This document shows positions 5,349-13,022 of a stretch of 16,660 bases of DNA, in pieces. The notes beneath the pieces are model-generated. The model was not told the DNA's origin. It saw only the letters and a list, made by a program, of their open reading frames with translations, and did not search any database. The position numbers and the translations under genes were made by a program. Within the stretch, counting starts at the first letter, position 1; each line of letters opens with the position of its first letter. This DNA is from Hyphococcus sp. (GTDB lineage: Bacteria; Pseudomonadota; Alphaproteobacteria; Caulobacterales; Parvularculaceae), in assembly GCA_021604605.1 (NCBI GenBank), contig BQJH01000033.1, forward strand, positions 1-16,660, in the 5' to 3' direction.

Positions 5349-6869
5349 CTACACTACTTGATGTGTTGCGGTTGTTGTTTCCGCGTAAAATTTCTCACGT
5401 TCAACCCGCTCGACTCTCGACAACGCGACGCCAATAGCAATCAGCATCCAATAAAGGATAGGGATCTGTCCGACACTGCTGGTGGTGAAGATCGTCAGCA
5501 TGACGCCCACGAGCGTGGCAAAATATGCGCGGCAATATTGAGCCAGCATAGGGTTGTATTGAATGGCGGACTTCATTGCCCCACGCAGGGAAAGTAAGGT
5601 CGATAAAAACAACATCGTAAAGAGCGAGACGCCAACCAACCCGCTTTTCAGTCCAACCTGCAAATAGGTGTTGACGATATCGATGATGCCTTGGCCCTGC
5701 CGCATGGATTCCAGGCCTGAATGCTCAAGAAAATCTGATGAACCAAATAGTGGGTTTTCCAGCATGACAACCCACGCGGCCGATAATAGGTCCTGCCTGT
5801 AATCAATAGTACCGCTCTCTTGTGTTCCGACAACTGGCATCAGGTCAATAACAGTGTTGCCAAACGGGGTAAGAAGGGACAGGAGAACGACAATACCGCC
5901 GGTAACAACAGCTTGCGTTATGCGTTTGCCGGCATTTGGAGAGATCAGAAGATAAACCATAAAAACAGCGATTGCGCCAACCCACGGCCCTCGAGATAGA
6001 CAGGCAATCAAGCCGCCAGTCAGAACAGTAAAAGCCGCGAGGCGATGTAGTTTCGAGACATGATCATTGAGCGTCGCGAAACCAACGCCGATAGCGCACA
6101 TCGCGATAAACCCCCATGTGATCGGGTTTAATGCGCTGGCGTAGCCTCTTAAAAAGCCAGACCTGTAGCTGAACGAAAATGGTAATGACCCAAACCAGTT
6201 TGAACTGATCGTCGTGTAGTAATGCTGGTTAAGCACCATCTCCAGAATTGTGATGACCGATAATACCAGGGCGGGTAGAATAAAGGCTGCTGAGATAATT
6301 CGTATGTCTTCAAACGATTTTGGGAACCGGCTGAACACATAATATAAAGGCGCCAGTGTGAGAAAGTCCTGAATAATAATGCGCAACATGTGGGTGAAGG
6401 ACGGCGCCCTGATGGAGAGTGAAAGCGTCAGGATCAAGAACAATAAAAAGATCGTGTCTGTACTGTTGCCGACACGCGCGATTTTCGTCATGTGCTTTCT
6501 AACGAGCATCATGGGAATTAAGACGACTGCTGCGATGGCGAGCTGCGGATTGACTTCGATAAAACGATTAATGCCGGCAAATCCAGGAATGGACGCCCCC
6601 AAAGTCGGAATTGAAGCGAACATCAGAGCAAAAATAGCCGGCTTTTGGGGTTCAGAGCGCGCAAAGAAAAAGACGATCGACATCGTCAGGACAACAAAAA
6701 GCCAGTAATTATCAATAAAGTATGCGCAGACTAGAAATGATAACCACAGATTTCGCCAATTATCGACGCGCTTTGCCCCATATTGTTTCGCAAAAGGCTT
6801 TCTGAAAAAGAAGATGACCAGCGCAGAGATAATAAAGACAATTATTAAGGACTTGGAGTGAAAGGACAT
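5349..6869 (-). CDS. Wzy/O-antigen-ligase-like polysaccharide polymerase or ligase
   Basis: This 506-residue protein has roughly twelve hydrophobic segments and matches the Wzy_C pattern of polysaccharide polymerases and O-antigen ligases. LSRGPWVGA lies at residues 291-299 in a membrane helix. A long loop with YRQDLLSAAW at 357-366 and NPLFGS follows, then IDIVNTYLQVGLKSGLVG at about 396-413. Such enzymes join or transfer lipid-linked sugar chains at the periplasmic face of the inner membrane. The last stretch fits the WaaL motif H[NSQ]x9Gxx[GTY] except that the histidine is Val399, so a Wzy-like exopolysaccharide polymerase seems more likely than a true WaaL. The ATG at 6869 has a poor ribosome binding site. 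The gene is divergent from the flippase gene across 117 bases. The C-terminal tail (after about residue 485) is charged and probably cytoplasmic. Confidence 0.85.
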   Translation of the reverse strand: MSFHSKSLIIVFIISALVIFFFRKPFAKQYGAKRVDNWRNLWLSFLVCAYFIDNYWLFVVLTMSIVFFFARSEPQKPAIFALMFASIPTLGASIPGFAGINRFIEVNPQLAIAAVVLIPMMLVRKHMTKIARVGNSTDTIFLLFLILTLSLSIRAPSFTHMLRIIIQDFLTLAPLYYVFSRFPKSFEDIRIISAAFILPALVLSVITILEMVLNQHYYTTISSNWFGSLPFSFSYRSGFLRGYASALNPITWGFIAMCAIGVGFATLNDHVSKLHRLAAFTVLTGGLIACLSRGPWVGAIAVFMVYLLISPNAGKRITQAVVTGGIVVLLSLLTPFGNTVIDLMPVVGTQESGTIDYRQDLLSAAWVVMLENPLFGSSDFLEHSGLESMRQGQGIIDIVNTYLQVGLKSGLVGVSLFTMLFLSTLLSLRGAMKSAIQYNPMLAQYCRAYFATLVGVMLTIFTTSSVGQIPILYWMLIAIGVALSRVERVEREKFYAETTTATHQVV

Positions 6870-6986
6870 TTTTGTTGTCTGCTGTGCTCGAAAACTAGCG
6901 GCAACTCGCGATAGGGTGCGGGCTGACTTATGATTTACCAGGCCTTCTCAATAACTTAATTCGAATACGATAACAGACCAGTTGAG

Positions 6987-8375
6987 ATGAAATCGTTAAC
7001 TAAAATCTTTTCCGTAGAGCCAATGCAGACTACTGATGCGAAGGGCTTTTCATTGCGGCAGCGCATTGAAAAAGGCGGAACTGTCGTCTTTGGCGGCCAT
7101 GCCTTTAGCCAAGTTTTGAGACTGATTTCCAATCTGATTCTGGCGAACCTCCTGATGCCGGAAGCGTTTGGTCTGATGGCGGTTGCTGTGTCGATTAATA
7201 TCTGGGCTGCGATGCTCACCGATATTGGCATCCAGACGAGTGTCATTCGGAGTGCGAACAGCCGGGACCCTTCATTTTTGCGCACTGCCTGGACGACGCA
7301 ATTTGTGCGCAATTGTTTGATCTGGGTGTTAATATTGCTGGCGGCGGTGGGTGTGTACGCGCTCGTTGAAACTGGCGTCGCGCCCGCTGACGGGGTTTAT
7401 GCTCATCCGATGTTGCCATGGATCATGGCGACCATCGCTTTGCAGCTGCCGATATCTGGACTGACATCGATGAATCAAAGCCTCGCGGCGCGGGATCTCT
7501 TCATGGGGCGGATCATTGCCCTTGAGGTCGCAACACAGCTTATTGCTATCCTGACGACGATTACCCTTGCGTTTATAGGGCTAGGTGTCTGGGCGCTGGT
7601 TTTCGGGTCGTTGACCTCAACAGTCGTCAAGACTTTGGCCAGCCATATGTTTTTCCCTGGCGTGTCGATGCGTTTTCATTTCAACAGAAAACATTTTGAT
7701 GAAATTTTCAATTTTGGTAAATGGCTGATCATTGCGTCCCTATTCGGTTTTTTGGCCAATCGGGGTGACCAGGTGTTGTTTGGTTGGCTCATGCCAACCG
7801 ATCGTTTCAGCTTATACGCGATTGCATCAATCTGGATTATGGGCGGAATGGGGGTGATTAGCACCATCAATAATCGGATTGTTTACGCTGCGTTTAGTGA
7901 GTTGATAAGAGAGCGACCCAAAGATTTGCAGCGTGCTTACAAAAAAACACGCCTTGTTTTTGATGCCGCTGTAACGGCCTTTGTTGTAGGTATTTTCTTT
8001 TTGGCTGAACCGGTTTTTGATTTGATATACCCCGACAACTATTCCGGTGTCGGATATTTCATAAAGCTCATGTCGCCGGTGTTTTTACTGCTGCCTTACA
8101 GGCTAATCAGCATTGCTGTATTGGCTGGCGGAGATAGCAAAAGTTTTACGCTGGTCACTGTTGTGTCAGGCCTGTTGATGCTGATTTTGGTGCCGCTAAT
8201 GTTCAGTCTATATGGTGAAAAGGCAGCGGTTATCTGCTTTTCTTGCATCGCTATCTCTTCCTTGCCGATTGCGTGGCGAAATGGCGCGCGCGTAATGGCT
8301 ATTGATAGCCTGACGGAAGCACGGATGTTGATCATCACAGCGGCTTACTTGGCTGTCATGTTTGTTTGGGGGTAG
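6987..8375 (+). CDS. Wzx-like oligosaccharide flippase (MOP/polysaccharide export superfamily)
   Basis: The 462-residue protein has about twelve membrane segments and matches the lipopolysaccharide biosynthesis flippase type. An N-terminal stretch with GGTVVFGGHAFSQVLRLISN is followed by LANLLMPEAFGLMAVAVS, the family's usual first helices. Such proteins move undecaprenyl-linked oligosaccharides from the cytoplasmic to the periplasmic leaflet, where a polymerase or ligase uses them; the divergently placed Wzy-like gene fits this. Two starts are possible: ATG at 6987, used here, and ATG at 7023 twelve codons later. Neither has a clear ribosome binding site, and the conserved region begins only after about residue 25. 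The GT4 glycosyltransferase gene starts seven bases after the stop, so the two form an operon. Confidence 0.88.
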   Translation: MKSLTKIFSVEPMQTTDAKGFSLRQRIEKGGTVVFGGHAFSQVLRLISNLILANLLMPEAFGLMAVAVSINIWAAMLTDIGIQTSVIRSANSRDPSFLRTAWTTQFVRNCLIWVLILLAAVGVYALVETGVAPADGVYAHPMLPWIMATIALQLPISGLTSMNQSLAARDLFMGRIIALEVATQLIAILTTITLAFIGLGVWALVFGSLTSTVVKTLASHMFFPGVSMRFHFNRKHFDEIFNFGKWLIIASLFGFLANRGDQVLFGWLMPTDRFSLYAIASIWIMGGMGVISTINNRIVYAAFSELIRERPKDLQRAYKKTRLVFDAAVTAFVVGIFFLAEPVFDLIYPDNYSGVGYFIKLMSPVFLLLPYRLISIAVLAGGDSKSFTLVTVVSGLLMLILVPLMFSLYGEKAAVICFSCIAISSLPIAWRNGARVMAIDSLTEARMLIITAAYLAVMFVWG

Positions 8376-8382
8376 GGCGCAA

Positions 8383-9510
8383 ATGGAAGATACGGGGATC
8401 CCAAAAAAACTACGCGTCGTTTTTGCTCTTGCAGATCGTTCCATTCAGGCGAATGGCGGGTTTCGGATTATTGCTGGCTATAGCGACTATCTTCAACGAA
8501 ACGGTTATGACGTGACGTTGATTGCGCCGGGCGGTAAAAAGCGCATTTTCAAACCATTGCTCAACAAGATTAAGTCTGTTTTTGGCAAGTCTTCCGCTCT
8601 TCCACCTTTAAATTATGAGCGTCCCTTTCTTGAAGCGTCCGATGTAACCATCAAGATTGTCCCGGATGTTGGCCAGCTTGCCAGGGAAGATTTTCCTGAC
8701 GCTGATATCTATATCGGCACATGGTGGGAAACTGTTGAGTGGATTGAAAACTTGCCGGAAGAAGCGGCCAAGTGTCATTTCGTGCAGGGATATGAGGTGT
8801 TTCCTTACCTGCCGGTAGAGCGGGTCCATGATGTTTACAGTTCACCAATTAAAAAGCTCGTCGTTTCAAAATGGCTGCAAAATAAAATGCAGGAGCGTTA
8901 TCAGGCAACTGATACGGTACTGATAGAGAACCCGATTGCGTTCGATCAGTTTTATGGCGGCCTTCGCGAAAAACCGACGACGCCCAGAGTTGGGTTTTTA
9001 TACTCCCCTTCAACATTTAAAAACTGTGCGTTGGCGATCGCGGCTATAAAAAGACTGCGCAGTGAAATTCCAAATCTTGAGGCCGTTTCTTTTGGCAGTG
9101 TGCCGCCAGCGCCAGAGCATGTGTTGGGAGACGGGATTGAGTACATCTTGAAGCCCCCACAATCAGAAATTCCGGAGATTTACCGCTCCTGCTCTGTGTG
9201 GCTTTTCACGAGCGAGAACGAAGGGTTTGGGTTGCCGCTTTTGGAAGCGATGGCGTGCGGAGCGCCAGTAGTTGCGACAAGGGCGGGCGCTGCGCCGGAA
9301 TTAGTCAACGCCTCCAATGGCGCATTGGTCGAAAGCGATGTGGAAAGTGTCGCTGATGCGGCTGCAAAAATTATTAATCTTTCTACAGATGACTGGCGGG
9401 TAATGTCTAACAAGGCCGTTGAAGTGGCGCGAGACCATGATTGGTCCAGCGCTGCCGCCAAGTTTGAAGCAATTATCGTTGAAGCTGTAGCGGCAAAACA
9501 GAAATCTTGA
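8383..9510 (+). CDS. GT4-family glycosyltransferase
   Basis: The 375-residue cytoplasmic protein has the two-domain GT-B layout. The C-terminal nucleotide-sugar domain has ENEGFGLPLLEAMACGAPVV with the E-x7-E pair (Glu280 and Glu288), typical of GT4 retaining transferases, followed by an AAPEL stretch. In the N-terminal domain FVQGYE (133-138) in front of a VSKWL stretch recalls the WsaF-type rhamnosyltransferases, so a rhamnosyl or related transfer is possible; this is inference. The ATG at 8383 is preferred over an in-frame TTG at 8362: GGGGGTAGGG lies just before it, and the TTG lies inside the flippase gene. It probably adds a sugar to the lipid-linked repeat moved by the flippase upstream. 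The dTDP-rhamnose gene rmlC about 6.7 kb away is suggestive. The gene is the last of its operon. Confidence 0.9.
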   Translation: MEDTGIPKKLRVVFALADRSIQANGGFRIIAGYSDYLQRNGYDVTLIAPGGKKRIFKPLLNKIKSVFGKSSALPPLNYERPFLEASDVTIKIVPDVGQLAREDFPDADIYIGTWWETVEWIENLPEEAAKCHFVQGYEVFPYLPVERVHDVYSSPIKKLVVSKWLQNKMQERYQATDTVLIENPIAFDQFYGGLREKPTTPRVGFLYSPSTFKNCALAIAAIKRLRSEIPNLEAVSFGSVPPAPEHVLGDGIEYILKPPQSEIPEIYRSCSVWLFTSENEGFGLPLLEAMACGAPVVATRAGAAPELVNASNGALVESDVESVADAAAKIINLSTDDWRVMSNKAVEVARDHDWSSAAAKFEAIIVEAVAAKQKS

Positions 9511-9517
9511 TTCATTT

Positions 9518-9576
9518 GTTAATAAATGTTTCGAAAACACTGCCTCTAATTCTTAACAAATACGGCCTTTATTAAC
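9518..9576. repeat. 9-base inverted repeat pair in an AT-rich spacer
   Basis: GTTAATAAA at 9518-9526 is the exact reverse complement of TTTATTAAC at 9568-9576, with 41 bases between. It lies just after the glycosyltransferase stop and upstream of the secretion operon. No T-run follows in terminator fashion. In such AT-rich DNA it may be chance or part of a regulatory region. Confidence 0.25.
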
Positions 9577-9646
9577 TTGCATTCACGTCGTTTGCTGAAG
9601 CGGGCCAATTAAGTCTTTATCAGTTATCTGGGCCTACTAATGATCG

Positions 9647-9660
9647 CGTTAACCTTAACG
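9647..9660. promoter_or_regulatory. palindrome CGTTAACCTTAACG upstream of the type I secretion operon
   Basis: A perfect six-base inverted repeat with a two-base spacer lies about 55 bases before the start of the TolC-like gene. It is the clearest operator-like sequence in the 205-base spacer. It contains TTAACC, which resembles the TTAACCAT half-site of the alphaproteobacterial regulator CtrA, but the TTAA-N7-TTAA spacing of a full CtrA site is absent. The function is unproven. Confidence 0.3.
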
Positions 9661-9715
9661 GATTGTTGCATGTAATCGGCAGCATGACGAAGCGTATTTG
9701 AGTTGTAGGTGTTTC

Positions 9716-11251
9716 ATGGTCGGGCGAAGAGCGTTTAAAGGCATTATTTTTTTAACAGCATCAGTTCTACCTATGCAGGCGTCGTGGGCTGGTGATGAAG
9801 AAGAAATCGTTGGATCGATTTATCCAACAGACATTGTGATCTCAGCGACGCCTTTAATCGTTAGTGATGCGCGCGATCAGGAAGTTGAAGTGTTAAGAGA
9901 GCCAGCGGGCTATGCAGACCCGCAACTGGCTGAAGCGTTAGGCCCGGCAGCTTATATTCTGGCGGCTACAGGCGTAGATCAGGATTTTCGGTCCGCCATC
10001 AGAGTGGCTGTCGGCCGTCACCCTGCCTACCACCAGCAAGTCTCAGCGCTTGATGAAACAAATGCCGGACAAAAGCAGGCGCGCGCTGCGCTTTATCCGC
10101 AATTGTCAGCTTCTTTGAACGGCGATTACGTTTTGCGACGTAACTTTGACGCTGGCACTGATAATGTCGTGGAATCATTGCGTCCGCGCGATCAGTTCAC
10201 AGCCGGCATATCCGCATCACAATTGGTTTATGATGGCGGTGCGACGTTTCAAAGGATCAAAAGTGCTAAAGCGCGCCATTCAGAGTTTGAAAACTCGATT
10301 AGCGCGCGCATCAACGAGTTATCATATTCAGCCCTTGCTGCATATCATGATTTGATGACGCATCAGGCGTTATTGTTACTTGGTGATGCGGTTGTTCGTC
10401 GTCATAAAACGATCCTCGATGATGTAAAAGAAAGAGAACGACTGGGCGCTGGGTCGCGGGCGGATATTGCTCGCGCGCAAGCACGCCTTGCGTCGACCCG
10501 AGCCCGCGTAGAAGAAATTCGCGAAAGCGGACGTCTGGCTGAGATCCGGTTTCAGGAGTTTTTTCGCGATGCGCCCAATACGCAGTCAGCCGCTCTTACC
10601 CGGCCCAGCTTTGATGCGTTGGTTGTAAACTCAAGAGAGGAAGCCTCATCACTGGCCTTGAGCCGCAGCCCGGAGCTGGCAATCGCTGCTGCGCGCGCCA
10701 GTGCTTCGCGGGCAGACTATAAAGCGGCGAAAGGCTCTCGGTTGCCGGAAGTAAGAGTTTCCGTTGACGCCGTAAAGTTTGATGTCTTTGACGGCAGCGA
10801 TGACTTTGATGTCCGTGCGGGCGTCAACCTCAATTACAATATTTTCGGCGGCGGCGCCCGCGCGGCTGAAATCTCGCAGGCCGGTTCCAAAGCCAAACAG
10901 GCAAAGTTTGGTGAAGAACAAGTGCGCCAGCAAACGGCGCGGGAAGCGGCGATGGCGTATGAACGCCGGGAGGGTACAAGATTGCGCCTTGCAGCTCTGA
11001 AGGACGCTTTGATCGCGCAAAACACGACCCGCCATCTGGTCCTTGAACGATATCGTGTTGCGCGCGGTGAATTGATCGACGTGTTGCAGGCGGAGAACGA
11101 TTATTTTGAGGCCGGCGTTGCTTACCTGACCGGGCTCGCCAATCGCGATATGGCGACTTACGCGTTGATGGAACATACAGGCGACCTCATCCGGTTTTTC
11201 TCGCCAACAGAAGAATATACCGATGTTTTAGGCGGGGGTATCGATGGCTAA
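9716..11251 (+). CDS. TolC-family outer membrane protein of a type I secretion system
   Basis: This is the outer membrane channel of the exporter encoded by the next two genes. The protein (511 aa) has a Sec signal peptide of about 25 residues ending ASWA, a spacer of about 65 residues, then two outer membrane efflux (OEP) repeats rich in long amphipathic helices. The first begins near residue 91 (DFRSAIRVAVGRHPAY) with QARAALYPQLS. The second ends with GELIDVLQAENDYFEAGVAY, which is typical of LapE/AggA/TolC proteins. The ATG at 9716 is chosen over TTG at 9698 because it places a proper signal peptide at the N-terminus and has AGGT six bases upstream. Its stop overlaps the start of the ABC transporter gene by eight bases. 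It is the first gene of a three-gene operon, so the promoter should lie in 9511-9715. Confidence 0.92.
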   Translation: MVGRRAFKGIIFLTASVLPMQASWAGDEEEIVGSIYPTDIVISATPLIVSDARDQEVEVLREPAGYADPQLAEALGPAAYILAATGVDQDFRSAIRVAVGRHPAYHQQVSALDETNAGQKQARAALYPQLSASLNGDYVLRRNFDAGTDNVVESLRPRDQFTAGISASQLVYDGGATFQRIKSAKARHSEFENSISARINELSYSALAAYHDLMTHQALLLLGDAVVRRHKTILDDVKERERLGAGSRADIARAQARLASTRARVEEIRESGRLAEIRFQEFFRDAPNTQSAALTRPSFDALVVNSREEASSLALSRSPELAIAAARASASRADYKAAKGSRLPEVRVSVDAVKFDVFDGSDDFDVRAGVNLNYNIFGGGARAAEISQAGSKAKQAKFGEEQVRQQTAREAAMAYERREGTRLRLAALKDALIAQNTTRHLVLERYRVARGELIDVLQAENDYFEAGVAYLTGLANRDMATYALMEHTGDLIRFFSPTEEYTDVLGGGIDG

Positions 11252-13022
11252 AAAGATGTCCTTCCTGAAATCTCTGATGCCGGAGCGGCATTGGTTGTTT
11301 GGCCCTGTGCGCGACAATGCAAAAATTTACGGGCAAACAATTATGGCGGCGGCGATCATCAATATGCTTGCCCTGGTCTCGTCATTTTTTATCATGACGG
11401 TGTATGATCGCGTCTTGCCGAACCAGGCGATTGAATCTTTGATTGCGTTGACAATCGGTGTTGTCATTGCGCATGTTTTTGACTTCACGCTCAAATCATT
11501 GCGCGGGTATTTCATCGATATTGCCGGACAACGACTGGACGCCAGTGTCGGCGCAACAGTTTTTGACAACTTGATGACCATGCGGCTTGATGCACGCCGC
11601 GGCGCCACAGGCGTTCTCGCAGGGCTCGTCAAAGAGTTTGAAAATTTACGGGACTTCTTTTCCTCAGCGACATTAGTCGCGATTGTTGATCTGCCCTTTA
11701 TCTTTCTTTTCATCGCCGTGATCGCGATGGTTGGCGGCCCTATCGCGTTTGTCCCGTTAATAGGGGTGCTGGGCTCTATTGCCGCGGGTGTGATTGTGCA
11801 GCCGTTGATTATGAAACGCACCAAAGAGGCGATGGCCGAGGGGCATCAAAAGAATGCGGTTCTGATTGAAACGCTGGCTGGCCTCGAAACTGTGAAAACG
11901 GTTGATGCGGGTAAGCTCATGCGTTCGCGTTGGCGCTCTGGCGTCATGCGGCAGGCGAAGATTTCAACAATGGGCCGCTTCCTGAACCAGTTCGCTGTTA
12001 ACTCAGCCGGGTTTGCTCAACAATTCAGTCAGGTCGGTGTTGTTGTGATCGGCGTCTTTCTGGTCGGCGCTAATGAAATTACAATGGGCGCCCTGATCGC
12101 GAGTGTTATTTTGACTGGGCGGGCGATGGGGCCGTTGGCGCAGGTCGCTTCATTATTAAGCCGCGTCAATAGTGCTTTCACTTCTTATAAGGCCCTTGAT
12201 GAATTGATGACGGTGAAGTCGGAAGTTGATCCCGCCCGCGATTATCTTGTGCGCGATCAACTAAAAGGGAAAATCGAGTTCCGTGAGGTCAGCTTTACCT
12301 ATCCTGACCAGACTGACCGCGCCATCGATGAAGTTTCCTTTACAATTGAACCGGGGGAGCGGGTCGCCATTCTCGGCAAAAATGGTTCAGGAAAAAGCAC
12401 GATCGCTCGGCAGATCACAGGCATTTATCAACCGACCGAAGGATCAGTGCTGATTGACGACACAGATATTCGCCAGATCAGACCGTCAGACTTGCGCCAG
12501 AATATTGGGGCGGTCCTACAAGATGTTTGCCTTTTTACGGGCAGTATCAAAGAGAATATTGCCCTTGGGCTCGATAGCGTTTCTGACGATGATATTTTAC
12601 GGGCGGCGAAAGTCGCCGGGGTTCATGAGTTTGTCGGTGCATCCGCCGGTGGCTATGATCAACGCCTTGCAGAACGCGGCGAGGGTCTATCCGGTGGGCA
12701 GCGTCAGGCAATTGCGCTTGCCCGCGCTTTAGCGCCGAACCCTTCCATGCTGCTTCTGGATGAGCCTTCAAGCGCCCTCGATAATCAAGCAGAGGCGGCC
12801 TTGATTGCGCGTCTGGACAAAGTCATGCGCGGGCGCACGCTCCTCATCGTCACGCACAGAATGTCGATGGTGCGTCTCGTCGACAGAATTATTGTGCTCG
12901 ATAAGGGCAGGGTGATCGTTGATGGCCCGCGCGATACGGTGATGCGGGCAATGTCGTCTGCGCGACAGCTCAAAGCACGCCGTATTGAAAAACCAAAACT
13001 TGTTGCAACGAGAGCCGCCTGA
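11244..13022 (+). CDS. type I secretion ABC permease/ATPase, LapB/LssB-like
   Basis: This is the inner-membrane motor of the exporter. The 592-residue protein opens with HWLFGPVRDN and a six-helix ABC exporter domain (about residues 30-310), whose VYDRVLPN and LRGYFIDIAGQRLD stretches are typical of the LapB/LssB group that exports large RTX adhesins. The ATPase domain has Walker A GKNGSGKST (378-386), Q-loop Gln426, signature LSGGQ (482-486), Walker B LLLDEP (503-508), SALD (510-513) and switch His538, so it should be active. Many LapB relatives carry an N-terminal C39-peptidase-like domain of about 120 residues. Here the protein starts just before the membrane domain and lacks it. The gene overlaps the TolC-like gene by eight bases and ends in a TGATG overlap with the adaptor gene, as expected for a coupled operon. 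Confidence 0.95.
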   Translation: MAKKMSFLKSLMPERHWLFGPVRDNAKIYGQTIMAAAIINMLALVSSFFIMTVYDRVLPNQAIESLIALTIGVVIAHVFDFTLKSLRGYFIDIAGQRLDASVGATVFDNLMTMRLDARRGATGVLAGLVKEFENLRDFFSSATLVAIVDLPFIFLFIAVIAMVGGPIAFVPLIGVLGSIAAGVIVQPLIMKRTKEAMAEGHQKNAVLIETLAGLETVKTVDAGKLMRSRWRSGVMRQAKISTMGRFLNQFAVNSAGFAQQFSQVGVVVIGVFLVGANEITMGALIASVILTGRAMGPLAQVASLLSRVNSAFTSYKALDELMTVKSEVDPARDYLVRDQLKGKIEFREVSFTYPDQTDRAIDEVSFTIEPGERVAILGKNGSGKSTIARQITGIYQPTEGSVLIDDTDIRQIRPSDLRQNIGAVLQDVCLFTGSIKENIALGLDSVSDDDILRAAKVAGVHEFVGASAGGYDQRLAERGEGLSGGQRQAIALARALAPNPSMLLLDEPSSALDNQAEAALIARLDKVMRGRTLLIVTHRMSMVRLVDRIIVLDKGRVIVDGPRDTVMRAMSSARQLKARRIEKPKLVATRAA

